This document shows positions 43,701 to 51,687 of a stretch of 62,777 nucleotides of DNA, piece by piece (position 1 is the first letter of the stretch; each line of letters begins with the position of its first letter). Position numbers and translations under genes: made by a program. Under the pieces are notes generated by a model. It was not told where the DNA came from. It searched no databases and worked only from the letters and a program-made list of their open reading frames with translations. The stretch is taken from NCBI RefSeq assembly GCF_003369445.1, contig NZ_QRCU01000075.1:1-62777 (forward strand), read 5' to 3'. The DNA comes from Arthrobacter silvisoli. GTDB lineage: Bacteria; Actinomycetota; Actinomycetes; Actinomycetales; Micrococcaceae.

Positions 43701-45232
43701 GTGGCGATGACGTTGTTGTCCCGCAGCACCTGGTAGCTCAGGTTCTGGTTGTCCTGGTCCCAGTTGGCCTGCCAGCGCACCCGCACCTGCCCGGCTGCCG
43801 GGGTGGACAGCGTCGGGTTGAGGTTGGTGCCGTCCACGCGCGGGCCGCGCAGGTTCGGCGCGAGGCTGCTCCTGGCGTAGCGGGTCAGGCCTTGCTGGGG
43901 TTGGTTGTTGACGATGGTGAACTCGCCGGCCATGGTCACGTAATCGGCGTTGCTGGCCATGGTCCAAGGGCCTTGGTCCTGGCCGGTGAAGGAGCCGGCG
44001 TCCAGGATCGGGAACCAGTTGAGCAGGGACGGGCGCGGCGTGCCGGCGAAGTTCGTGTAGCCGTGGCTTTCCTGGGTCAGGACTCCGGCGGCTGCCTTGC
44101 TGAACGCGAGGCCGCGGTTGAACTGCCAGGGCTGTGCCTGCGGGAAACCGCCGGCGTTGCCGCAGTAGTGGGCGTGCCCGGCGAGGTACAGGGCGTCACC
44201 CATCGAGGTGATCGAGTAGGTGTCACCGTGGCAGTCTTCGATCCACTTGGTGGAATTGTCCGACCAGTTCACCGAGAACATGCCTTCCAGCGTGCTGGTG
44301 CGGCCGAAGGTGTAGCCGGCACCGTAGACGTTGACGCCATCGGTGGCCAGGGTGGTGATGGAACCGGTGGTGCCGCCGTTGCGGACCACGTTGTTGATCG
44401 GGAAGGCCTGGTTCAGCCCGGTGTTGGTGTCCACCCGGCCCAGGCCGTAACCGGGGTTGGAGGAGCCGTTCAGCGTGGTGAAGGCGCCGCCCACCACCAT
44501 GCTGAGCCCGTCCGGTGCCAGGGCCAGGGCGTTCACCCGGCCGCCGGCGGCAACCGGAGCCCATGGCAGCAGCGTGGCGTTGGCTGCGGTGACGGCAGCG
44601 AGCCGGCCACGGCTGACCGAGCCGATCGCGTCGAAGAGGCCGCCGAAGTAGACGGTGTCCGCCGTCGCCACAATGGTGCGGACCGACGCGGAGGGCTTGG
44701 GAAGGAAGCTGGTGATGATGGCGCCGTTGGCCGGGTTCAGGGCCACAAGCCGCCACACCGTGGAGCCATTGACGGTGGTGAAGGCGCCGCCGACGTAGAG
44801 CCGTGAACCATCAGGTGAAGCGGCGAGCGCCGTGACTTCGCCGTTGGTTGTGGGCGCGAAGGAGTTGATCAGCTCGCCGGTGGTCAGGTTGTAGGCCAGC
44901 AGGTTGCTGCGCGCCACACCGGTGCCGGGCGCGGCGCCGGAAGGCCGGGCCTCGGTGAAGTTGCCGCCCACGTACACGGTGTTGCCGATGATCACCTGCG
45001 CCCAGGCCACACCGTTGATCTGCGCGGTGGGCAGGCCGTCCGCGGCAACCGTGACCGGTGTGGCGGGGTCGTTCGGGTTGAGGGGCGCAGTGTCGGCCCG
45101 GGCGGGAACCGTTCCCAGGACAGTAAGGGAAACCGCCGTCGCAAGGCCCAGTACGGCCGCCATGAGGCGCTTCCGGACGACCATCTGCCCGGGGGTCCGG
45201 CCTGACGACCCGGAGGCTCGCTTACTCACCAT
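40760..45232 (-). CDS. Giant secreted propeller/LamG/PKD surface protein
   Basis: 1490 aa, by far the longest exopolysaccharide-locus gene. Signal peptide (LMAAVLGLATAVSLTVLG, then PARA). Domains: beta-propeller-like region (about 45-480) with the same WIEDCHGD and HYC motifs as the paralogue; FnIII-like (about 490-565); LamG/concanavalin (about 571-790, starting NPANYWRLGEASGS); PKD (about 800-880); PKD (about 887-970); an AFGR-type domain (977-1180); PKD (1194-1275); a second AFGR-type domain (1277-1490). It starts at ATG 45232, overlapping the upstream glycosyltransferase by 11 nt with GGAGAG in front. Modular sugar-binding architecture suggests it holds the exopolysaccharide matrix. No LPXTG anchor. 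Confidence 0.83.
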   Translation of the reverse strand: MVSKRASGSSGRTPGQMVVRKRLMAAVLGLATAVSLTVLGTVPARADTAPLNPNDPATPVTVAADGLPTAQINGVAWAQVIIGNTVYVGGNFTEARPSGAAPGTGVARSNLLAYNLTTGELINSFAPTTNGEVTALAASPDGSRLYVGGAFTTVNGSTVWRLVALNPANGAIITSFLPKPSASVRTIVATADTVYFGGLFDAIGSVSRGRLAAVTAANATLLPWAPVAAGGRVNALALAPDGLSMVVGGAFTTLNGSSNPGYGLGRVDTNTGLNQAFPINNVVRNGGTTGSITTLATDGVNVYGAGYTFGRTSTLEGMFSVNWSDNSTKWIEDCHGDTYSITSMGDALYLAGHAHYCGNAGGFPQAQPWQFNRGLAFSKAAAGVLTQESHGYTNFAGTPRPSLLNWFPILDAGSFTGQDQGPWTMASNADYVTMAGEFTIVNNQPQQGLTRYARSSLAPNLRGPRVDGTNLNPTLSTPAAGQVRVRWQANWDQDNQNLSYQVLRDNNVIATIQQPSTFWDRPGMTFLDTGLVPGQEYRYRVYTRDPFGNEARSDSVTITATDVTPPSSTYASSVLADNPANYWRLGEASGSTGVDLAGKDDFGVMSGVTFGADGAVIGESDTAAAFNGTTSSVAFNPTLAKRPNVFSTEAWFRTNTGSGGEIIGYGNSQSGVSADYDRVVYMSNAGRLYFGVQPNGGTRQTINTAASYNNNQWHHVVATLGTNGMQLFVDGVLQASRTDVTTAWPIDAYWRIGGDNLQNWTQRPTSRYLNGQIDEVAIYPTVLPLSRVQAHYVASGRTVTAPPAPPVARFTSSTNGLSVSVDGTTSSDANGPISAYAWTFGDGGTGTGMTAQHTYAASGTYNVQLTVTDNTGNTNSVIHAVTVTAPPPNQPPVAAFTSSATNLAVAFDGTGSSDPDGGIAAYAWDFGDGGTATTSTPSHTYAAGGSYQVTLTVTDDDGATNAVTQTVTVTAPPADTVLAADTFGRTVTGGWGNADTGGAWSLAGGNSNFAVNNGSGAMTIGTAGQSRSALLNAVNTADLDARVEVSADKVANGGGYFASLLGRHVGSNDYRAKAKVASTGAVSLYLTKVVGGVETTIAGPVNIAGLTVTANDPLVLRLKLQGINGTAVSAKVWRASATEPATWQLTVSDSTDGLQVPGGVGLVSYLSGSTTNVPVVLRYDRLNATAGGNPTPNVPPVAAFASSVTNLTAAFDAGGSTDSDGTIASYAWTFGDSSTGTGQAPSHSYAVAGTYQVTLTVTDDDGATNSVTNPVTVNDPPPAAPLAADAFGRTVSGGWGSADSGGAWTIGSGATNYSVAGGVGTMLLGTAGASRSASLNGVSAPDTDVQVKASLDKIGDGGGTFVSIAGRRVGTDDYRAKLKIAANGATTLYLTRTSAGVETTLVSANVAGLTLAAGDAVQIRMQVTGAGPTTLRAKAWRDGATEPATWLLSTTDTTATLQAAGSTGLVAYLSGSATNVPVIVRFDDYLVRIP

Positions 45233-46187
45233 TTTTCTCTCCGTCCAAGAGATACTTTGTTGGGCCTGTTGCTACCTGGCCTGCTGCCAGGACGTCTATG
45301 TCCGCGGTCGAGTACAGCCCCCGGATCCAGTGGTCGTTCCGGTGCTGGCCGACGTTGATTTCGTTCAGCGGCGTGAGCTGGCTGCCGGGAACAATCGGGA
45401 AGTGCCGCGGGATCCTGTCCACCTGCCGCACCGGGATGCCTGCACGCAGGGCCACCCAGTGCAGCCAGATGTCATCGGCGCCGGGGCACACGTCCATGAA
45501 GAGGGTTCCGCGGTGGCGCAGCTCCCGCAGCATGGCCGGCGGATAGATGACGCCGGACACACCCAGCGCGAAGTTGTTGAAGGCCGGCCTGGTGTCGTGT
45601 CGGTGCCCCCACGCCTGGTATTGGGTGATGCTGCCGTTGTTCACCCCGATAGTGCTCACCCAGTGGCCATGGATCATGTCCGGGTGGGCCACGTTCGCGT
45701 CCAACAGGACGCGGAGCCAGCTGGCCGGGTAGATGATGTCGTCGTCAGCCGTCACCAAGGGGTAGCCCTCCAGCTCCGGGGCCGAAACGTAGGGGTAGTA
45801 CTTGGTGTGCGGACCGTAGTTGTTGCTGAGCCGGACCTCGACGCCGCGGCGGCGGAGCCTGCGCAGTCCTGCCGGTTCGGTGTCCATCAGGTGCGCGTCG
45901 TTCAGCCAGAGGATCATCCGCCGCGGCCTGATCTCGCCTCGGGCGATCGACTCCAGGGCCACGGCGACTGTGCGGATCCGCGCCCCATAGGTGGTCATGG
46001 ACACCACGACGTCGGCGGTTCCGGTGGCGCTGCTGCGCACCAGGAGGTTGCGCAGCCGCAGCAGCGCCATGCCCGTGTGCGCGCCGAGGCGCTTGAACGC
46101 CTTGCGGACCCGGCGGGCTGCCTTCCGCGCCGGTTCGGGAATCCGGGCCGTCCCATGCTGTTCCGGCCGGGTGATGGTGCCGGTCAT
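45222..46187 (-). CDS. Glycosyltransferase (GT-A fold)
   Basis: 321 aa; ATG 46187 overlaps the previous stop (ATGA). Seen: VVVSMTTYGARI near residue 60, RMILWLND, the TADDDIIYPASWL metal-binding DDD near 145, and DVCPGADDIWLHWVAL, a pattern found in capsule and rhamnose-type glycosyltransferases with an acidic acceptor motif. The first 55 residues are basic. It sits in the leftward exopolysaccharide operon immediately before the giant PKD protein. Sugar specificity unknown. Confidence 0.8.
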   Translation of the reverse strand: MTGTITRPEQHGTARIPEPARKAARRVRKAFKRLGAHTGMALLRLRNLLVRSSATGTADVVVSMTTYGARIRTVAVALESIARGEIRPRRMILWLNDAHLMDTEPAGLRRLRRRGVEVRLSNNYGPHTKYYPYVSAPELEGYPLVTADDDIIYPASWLRVLLDANVAHPDMIHGHWVSTIGVNNGSITQYQAWGHRHDTRPAFNNFALGVSGVIYPPAMLRELRHRGTLFMDVCPGADDIWLHWVALRAGIPVRQVDRIPRHFPIVPGSQLTPLNEINVGQHRNDHWIRGLYSTADIDVLAAGQVATGPTKYLLDGEKNGE

Positions 46188-46957
46188 TGCGGGGCCTGCC
46201 CTTCAAACACTGCGATCGGGGTCAGCGCATCGAGGCTGAAGGAGATCCGGACGTCGGCACGCTGGTCCTTGGGCACGCCGAACACCACGGTGCTCGACGC
46301 GCTGGCCCTGGCGGCAACCGTCAGCGGAAACTCCGTGGCTCCCGGGCCACTCAAGGGGCTCGCCGGGGCATTGTCCTTGCCGTACGTGAGAGTGACCAGG
46401 GCGGTGCCGAGCTTCAGGGCGGCCGCGGTGCCGTTGGTGACCGTCACTTTGAAGCGCAGGGCGGGCCCTGCGATCTCACCGATGCCCCGGGCTTCGCCGT
46501 CCACGGCCTGCAGCTCGGTGATGGTCGCAGTGATTCCGCTCTTGACGGTCTTCTTCTGCGTGAAGGGCACGGCGGGCGCCACAGGCTGGGCGATCGTGGC
46601 CAGTTCCTGCTCCGTCCTGTTCTTCCGGTCCACCGGCCCCGGGTCCTTCGCCGGCGCTGCACTCTTCGAGCCGGGGCCGGCGGACGGGGTGGGCGTTCCC
46701 GACGGCGGTGCTGCCGCCGTCGCGGTACCGCCCGGAGCCGGGATTCCGCCAAGGGTTGGGCTCCCGGTGCCGTCGGGGACGGTTGCCGCTGAGGGCGCAC
46801 CGCCGGTGGGTCCCGGCTGGTTGGCAGCCCAGACGACAACGACGGCACCGGGAAGTGCAAGGGCGGCCACCAAAAGGGCCGCGCGGAGCCGTGGCCCGGC
46901 ACGCCGGGCGGTTCCGCCTCCGGACGCAGGCCCGGAAGGTGTGGTGTTCTGCATCAT
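46184..46957 (-). CDS. Membrane-anchored protein with DUF4352-like extracytoplasmic domain
   Basis: 257 aa; ATG 46957 overlaps the upstream TGA, which decides the start. One transmembrane helix (about residues 26-46) is followed by a Pro/Gly/Ala/Thr-rich linker of about 70 residues and an Ig-like C-terminal domain (about 125-257) with FKVTVTNGTAAALKLG, as in DUF4352 proteins. The domain would face outside. No enzyme motif. Part of the exopolysaccharide operon, so perhaps a sensor or accessory anchor; function unknown. Confidence 0.75.
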   Translation of the reverse strand: MMQNTTPSGPASGGGTARRAGPRLRAALLVAALALPGAVVVVWAANQPGPTGGAPSAATVPDGTGSPTLGGIPAPGGTATAAAPPSGTPTPSAGPGSKSAAPAKDPGPVDRKNRTEQELATIAQPVAPAVPFTQKKTVKSGITATITELQAVDGEARGIGEIAGPALRFKVTVTNGTAAALKLGTALVTLTYGKDNAPASPLSGPGATEFPLTVAARASASSTVVFGVPKDQRADVRISFSLDALTPIAVFEGQAPQ

Positions 46958-47772
46958 TGACCCCCAGGATCTGATGGAGTTTCCGGGACGGTCTCCCGGA
47001 GGTGCTTTCCACGCGGCGCGTCGGGGAGCACGGAAAGCTCCCGGAACCATTTGACGGACGCCAAGACCAGGAACGCCGCCGTCGCCGCAACTATCACGGT
47101 GTACACAGTCATGAACACCGGCACTGCCCCGTAGAGCACAAAGACCCAGCACAGCAGTCCGTAGTCCATGGGCACGACCATGACGGAACGCACCCAGGAG
47201 GGCCGGCGGGAATCGTCGGCCGATGATTCGACACCGCGTTGCCGGCGCAGTTGTTCCGTGAGGATCATGCTGAAGAACAGGACCGCACAGATCACTGCCG
47301 CGGAGAGCGGCACCAACAGCACAGGGAGCGGAACGGCATCGAAGCGGTACAGGCCCACCACCAGGGCGAGCGGAAGCAGGGACGTCTTGATCGAGTCCAC
47401 GATGTGGTCAAGCCACTCCCCCGCCGGGGATCCGCTCCGCGTCAGTCGGGCAAGCTGCCCGTCCGCGGAATCCAGGGCGTAGCCGGTGGCAAGGAGCAGT
47501 GCCACCGCCACGCCGAGCCACAAGGACGGCGGGAACAGGATGAGCAGCGCGATTCCGGCGAAGGTGAACAGGGCGCTGATCCCGGTGACGGCGTTCGGCG
47601 TGAGGCCGGCCGCATACGCCATGGCCGCGAAGTAGCGGCCCACCCGGCGGTTCACGTAGCGGGAATAGGCCGGCGCACTGCGCGCGGCCTTCTTCTGCGC
47701 TCCGCCCAAGCGGACGAGCGCACTGCGGAAGGCCGGGAAGTTCCCGACGCCGGAGGCCGCCTTTACGCTCAC
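46954..47772 (-). CDS. CDP-alcohol phosphatidyltransferase family membrane enzyme
   Basis: 272 aa from GTG 47772, overlapping the previous stop. It carries the full CDP-alcohol phosphotransferase signature D-x2-D-G-x2-A-R-x8-G-x3-D-x3-D starting at DSADGQLAR, with six hydrophobic helices. Relatives transfer a phospho-alcohol from a CDP-alcohol (or phosphatidyl from CDP-diacylglycerol). With the cytidylyltransferase two genes upstream it suggests a CDP-linked alcohol made and used within this locus, for a polymer substituent or an anchor lipid. That pairing is inference. Confidence 0.88.
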   Translation of the reverse strand: MSVKAASGVGNFPAFRSALVRLGGAQKKAARSAPAYSRYVNRRVGRYFAAMAYAAGLTPNAVTGISALFTFAGIALLILFPPSLWLGVAVALLLATGYALDSADGQLARLTRSGSPAGEWLDHIVDSIKTSLLPLALVVGLYRFDAVPLPVLLVPLSAAVICAVLFFSMILTEQLRRQRGVESSADDSRRPSWVRSVMVVPMDYGLLCWVFVLYGAVPVFMTVYTVIVAATAAFLVLASVKWFRELSVLPDAPRGKHLRETVPETPSDPGGQ

Positions 47773-49022
47773 CGCACCACCCTCGCTGTTCCGTGATTAG
47801 CCCTTGCCTGCTTTGCCCTTGCGCGTTGTGCAGTTGCCGGTTCCGCAGTGGTCGGTTCCGCCGTTGCAGGCTTGAGGTCCGCCCGCCGGTGGGCGGTGCG
47901 TCCGGTGCGTTTCGCGGCCAGATCGAGGCACAGCTGCTCGTAGCCGTCCGCCACTGTGTCCCAGTCGTAGCGGCGGGCGAAGGCCCGGGCGAGCTCGCCC
48001 CTTTCGGCGAGCCCCTCGCCGCTTTCGGCCTCCTCGGCGAGCGCGGCCACGTCGTCCGGGCTGCTGAAGTAGCGCCCGGCGGTGGAAAGCACCTCGCGGT
48101 TGAACCCGACGTCGTAGGCGTTGGTGGCCGTGCCCGATCCGATGGCGCGCAGCAGCGAAGGGTTGGTTCCGCCCACCGAGTGCCCGTGCCAGTAGATCCG
48201 TGCATTGGCGTAAAGCTGGTCCAGGAGATCCTGGTCCCACACTCCGCCGACGAAGCGGACACGTTCATCTCCCAGGGCGTGGACCGTGCGGGTGTACTCG
48301 TCCGAATACGGGGCCGAACCGACCACCACCAGCGGCGTCCGCGCGGCGCTGCGGACATAGCCGTCCACGATCACGTGCACATGGTTTTCCGGTTCGAAGC
48401 GAGCCACCACCAGGTGGTAGCCCTGCGGCTCCAGGCCGAGCCCGGCCAGCTTCGCGGACTCTCCGCCGGACTGGATCGGGGCCCCGTACGCGAGGTACAC
48501 GGTGTCGGCGTCGAACTTTTCCCGGTAGTAGTCCTGGATGCCGATCGCATCGGCGATCAGCAGGTCCGAGCAGCGGACGGCGAGCGCCTCCATCCGAAGG
48601 TAGTACTTCTGTCCGGCCGGACCCCACTTGGCGCGCTTCCACTCCAGGCCGTCCACGTGGGTGGCCACCGGGATGCCGGCGGCACGGAGCAGGGGCAGGA
48701 AGGGCGCGTTGGCGGCGTTGAAGACGATCGCGGCATCGCTGCGGCGCCGCAACTGCCCGGCGAGCAGGTGCGTGACCGAAAGCGCGGTGTGGCTGGGGGT
48801 TTCCAGTGCCCGTTTGCGCAGCGCCGGCAGGAAGACCAGCTTCATGCCCAGATACTCACGCGGGTCCTCTTCCGGGCTGCCGTTGCTGTGCCGGCAATAC
48901 ACGGTGACGTCGTGGCCGCGGGCAGCGAGCCGCCGGCCGATCTCCTCGATAGCCGTCTCGAAACCGCCGTACCGGGCCGGAACCCCGCGGGTTCCGAGCA
49001 TCGCGATCCGCAGTCCACTCAT
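47769..49022 (-). CDS. Glycosyltransferase, DUF1972/GT4 type (rhamnosyltransferase-like)
   Basis: 417 aa; ATG 49022 overlaps the previous stop (ATGA). The N-terminus IAMLGTRGVPARYGGFETAIEE is diagnostic of the DUF1972 subgroup of GT-B enzymes, commonly rhamnosyl- or galactosyltransferases in capsule clusters. THVDGLEWKRAKW and HSVGGTNPSLLRA are also present. The last 40 residues are low complexity (TAEP repeats) and probably disordered. Cytoplasmic, acting on the lipid-linked repeat unit after the priming transferase. Confidence 0.86.
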   Translation of the reverse strand: MSGLRIAMLGTRGVPARYGGFETAIEEIGRRLAARGHDVTVYCRHSNGSPEEDPREYLGMKLVFLPALRKRALETPSHTALSVTHLLAGQLRRRSDAAIVFNAANAPFLPLLRAAGIPVATHVDGLEWKRAKWGPAGQKYYLRMEALAVRCSDLLIADAIGIQDYYREKFDADTVYLAYGAPIQSGGESAKLAGLGLEPQGYHLVVARFEPENHVHVIVDGYVRSAARTPLVVVGSAPYSDEYTRTVHALGDERVRFVGGVWDQDLLDQLYANARIYWHGHSVGGTNPSLLRAIGSGTATNAYDVGFNREVLSTAGRYFSSPDDVAALAEEAESGEGLAERGELARAFARRYDWDTVADGYEQLCLDLAAKRTGRTAHRRADLKPATAEPTTAEPATAQRARAKQARANHGTARVVR

Positions 49023-49474
49023 GGCCTGCTCCAAGCGGTGCGACGCTCGGGCTGCTCCCCGATCAATTCCAGGGCAGCCCGCAGCGCCGAGCTGGAGGTG
49101 TGCACGGTGTAAGGGAAGTACACGACTTCGACGCCGACCTTCGCGAATGCTTCTTCGAGCCGCAGCCCCTCCGGAGTGCCTTTCCAGTCGTCGCCCTTGA
49201 AGAAGAGGTTGAAGTGCAGCTGTTCCCAGACCTGCAGCTTGTCCGGCACGGTCTCGGCGAAGGCCATGTCCACGTACCCGATGTTCCGGACGATTTCGAT
49301 CCGCTCCGCCAGCGGGACCACCGCGGCGCGGCCGCGCACCAGTTCCAGCATCTCGTCGGAAACAACGCCGGCAATCAGGTAGTCGCAGCGGCTCTTGGCG
49401 TGCTTGAGGATGTTCAAGTGGCCCACGTGGAACAAGTCGAAGGCGCCGGGCGCGTATCCGATTCTGAGACCCAT
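49019..49474 (-). CDS. Cytidylyltransferase-like nucleotidyltransferase (TagD/RfaE type)
   Basis: 151 aa. The HxGH signature is HVGH at residues 16-19 in APGAFDLFHVGHLN, and the protein has the length of glycerol-3-phosphate cytidylyltransferases. The second motif (RTxGIST in TagD) reads HTSSSALR here, so the substrate may not be glycerol phosphate. ATG 49474 chosen; the longer frame reaches into the previous gene region without support. Located between the priming sugar transferase (35-nt gap) and a glycosyltransferase; likely makes a CDP-activated alcohol for the phosphotransferase two genes on. Confidence 0.82.
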   Translation of the reverse strand: MGLRIGYAPGAFDLFHVGHLNILKHAKSRCDYLIAGVVSDEMLELVRGRAAVVPLAERIEIVRNIGYVDMAFAETVPDKLQVWEQLHFNLFFKGDDWKGTPEGLRLEEAFAKVGVEVVYFPYTVHTSSSALRAALELIGEQPERRTAWSRP

Positions 49475-49509
49475 GATGCAAACACCCCTTCCGGTGCGCG
49501 GCGGTTCCG

Positions 49510-51081
49510 CTAGTAGGCGCCAACAGGCTTCAGGACCACCTTGGCCGTGCGCCAAAGGATCATGATGTCGCCGGTCAGCGACCAGTTTTCGACGTAGTAG
49601 AGATCGAGGCGTACGGATTCATCCCAGTCCAGGTTCGACCGCCCATTGACCTGCCAGAGCCCCGTGATGCCCGGCTTGATCAGCAGCCGGCGGCGGGCGT
49701 GGGTTTCATAGTCGTCCACTTCGCACGGCAGGGGCGGCCTCGGCCCCACCAGGCTCATGTCGCCGCGCAGCACGTTCCAGAGCTGCGGAAGTTCGTCCAG
49801 CGAGTATTTCCGCAGCCAGCGCCCGGCACGGGTCACCCGGGGATCATCCTTGATCTTGAACAGCGGTCCGGCACCTTCGTTCAGTTCGGCCAAGGCGGCC
49901 AGCTCCTGTTCGGCGGAGACCACCATGGAGCGGAACTTGTACATCATGAAGCGTTCGCTGTTCCGGCCGACCCTTTCCTGCTTGAAGAACACCGGGCCGG
50001 CGCTGTCCAGCGCGATGACCAGGGCGAGCACGGCGAACAGCGGCAGCAGGAGCAGCAGCGCCGTCCCGGCCACCACGATGTCCACGGCCCGCTTGAGCAC
50101 GTGCTTGCCGCCCGTGAACTGGGGAAGCTCCACGTGCATGAGCGGAAGGCCTTCGACGGGACGCCAGTGGATCCTGGGCCCGGCAACGTTGGTCAGGTTC
50201 GAGGCCAGGGCCAGGCCGGCGTCGGTGCATTCAAGGGTCCAGGCAAGCTCCCGGATGGCTGTCGGTCCGCCCGGCAGCGTTCCCGCCACCACCACGGAGT
50301 TCACTCCGGCGCGCTGGGCGGTTTCGGCGACCTCCTCGGCGTCGAGCCCGCACATCACGGGGATGTTCCTGCCGGGCAGCCGCAGCCCGTTGCCGGCCTC
50401 CGCTGCCGGAAGGGCCGCGCCCACCACCTCATAGGCGGCCCCGGAGACCTTGCCGAACTGCCGGATGACGTATTCGACATCGCCGCGTTCGCCGACGACC
50501 AGCACTTTGGAAAGGTAGTGCCCGAAGTGCCGCTGCCGGCTCAGCCACGCGCGCCATTGCCAGCGGCTGAGCAGCAGGAGGAAGGCACCGGAAGGCATGG
50601 CGACTGCGAAGTAACTGCGCACCACGTCCACGTTCAGCACGATCATCACGATCGCCATCCCGCCGAAGACACGCATGGTGGCATCGAGCACCCGCTTGTA
50701 TTCGTCCGAGCCGATGCCCAGGACCGTGTCGTCACGGGTGTGGTAGACCTCCAGTGCCAGCACCCAGACCACGAAGATCACGCAGCTGACGATCAGGTAG
50801 GAAGCGCTCGGGGTCGGGCCCAGTGCATCGGCCGGTTCAAACCGCAGTGTGTAGGCGGCCACCACCGTGAGCAGCACGATCGCGATGTCCGTGATGCGTA
50901 GAAACCGGCGGTACCGCTTGGCCCAGGGCGTCCCCGAATCCACGGACGACGCGGGCGCAAGGAGCGCAGGATCCCATGCCGTCCGACGGGTAAGGGGCCC
51001 ATTCAGGGACGCAGCGCCACCCTGCCGCCAGTACGCGGAGTGGTTTAGGGTGCGGGCGTGGAAGTCATCGATCGCGCTCAT
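49510..51081 (-). CDS. Priming polyprenyl glycosylphosphotransferase (exopolysaccharide initiating enzyme)
   Basis: 523 aa. Puts the first sugar-1-phosphate on undecaprenyl phosphate. Four or five helices in residues 60-190, a Rossmann-like middle (VLVVGERGDVEYVI near 205), then the bacterial sugar transferase domain (about 325-523) with KRAVDIVVAG, KQERVGRNSERFMMYKFRSM, DELPQLWNVLRGDMSLVGPR and KPGITGLWQVNGRS. First gene of the long leftward operon to 37820; its ATG follows a 600-nt leader with a 13-bp hairpin 18 nt from the start. Confidence 0.92.
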   Translation of the reverse strand: MSAIDDFHARTLNHSAYWRQGGAASLNGPLTRRTAWDPALLAPASSVDSGTPWAKRYRRFLRITDIAIVLLTVVAAYTLRFEPADALGPTPSASYLIVSCVIFVVWVLALEVYHTRDDTVLGIGSDEYKRVLDATMRVFGGMAIVMIVLNVDVVRSYFAVAMPSGAFLLLLSRWQWRAWLSRQRHFGHYLSKVLVVGERGDVEYVIRQFGKVSGAAYEVVGAALPAAEAGNGLRLPGRNIPVMCGLDAEEVAETAQRAGVNSVVVAGTLPGGPTAIRELAWTLECTDAGLALASNLTNVAGPRIHWRPVEGLPLMHVELPQFTGGKHVLKRAVDIVVAGTALLLLLPLFAVLALVIALDSAGPVFFKQERVGRNSERFMMYKFRSMVVSAEQELAALAELNEGAGPLFKIKDDPRVTRAGRWLRKYSLDELPQLWNVLRGDMSLVGPRPPLPCEVDDYETHARRRLLIKPGITGLWQVNGRSNLDWDESVRLDLYYVENWSLTGDIMILWRTAKVVLKPVGAY

Positions 51082-51687
51082 GCCGAGACCAGGTTCAGGG
51101 AGCCGGCGGCGGCTGGGGGTAGAGCCTTGGTCTCAGAAGACTCTAACGCCGCCGGCTCCGTCCTTGGAGCGCCGTCAAACCCAGGTGAGCGGCGCCAGTG
51201 AAAACCGGAAGTAAGCGATGGACCGGACATCCGGCCGGACACTCCGGCCGGCTGCCCCCCATCGCCAGTGCACCGCAGGCTCCGGTGCATAACCCCTGGA
51301 AGCGCCCACGCGTCCAGCGCGGTGGTCAACGACACATGGTCGTCGAGTCGGGCTGGTAGTTGGCGCATCATGAGACCCTTTGTGGCTGTTTTCCAGTGGC
51401 TGGAATCAGTCAACCTTCTGGCGCTGCGCCGCACATCCGTAGCCACTACTCGACTTCGAAGCGGCTGCGGCCCATGGACCCCGGCTCAGGTACTCATTTC
51501 ACAGGGCATTGGAAGGAGCATTACTTGCCTGTACTCGCTTCATTTAATACATTCGCTTGAATAAATACCTGAGAACCCGGCCGGTACTCGGTTTGGGGGT
51601 TTCCGGGAATTGAGTAGCCGGCACCGGAGGTGCTTTCGGGACCGTTCCCGGGCGGAATCGGAATCCACGGAATCCGAGCGGGCGGAA
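51082..51687. promoter_or_regulatory. 606-nt upstream region of the exopolysaccharide operon
   Basis: No gene is convincing here. It contains a 13-bp perfect hairpin (arms 51099-51111 and 51147-51159) close to the start codon, a GCACCG/CGGTGC hairpin near 51268-51287, three copies of GTACTC (51490, 51531, 51584) about 41 and 53 nt apart, and a markedly AT-rich patch at about 51535-51570 that may hold the promoter. Confidence 0.55.

Noticed and set aside
51268..51564. 98-codon frame in the exopolysaccharide leader
   Set aside because: No ribosome site or homology pattern; region looks regulatory.
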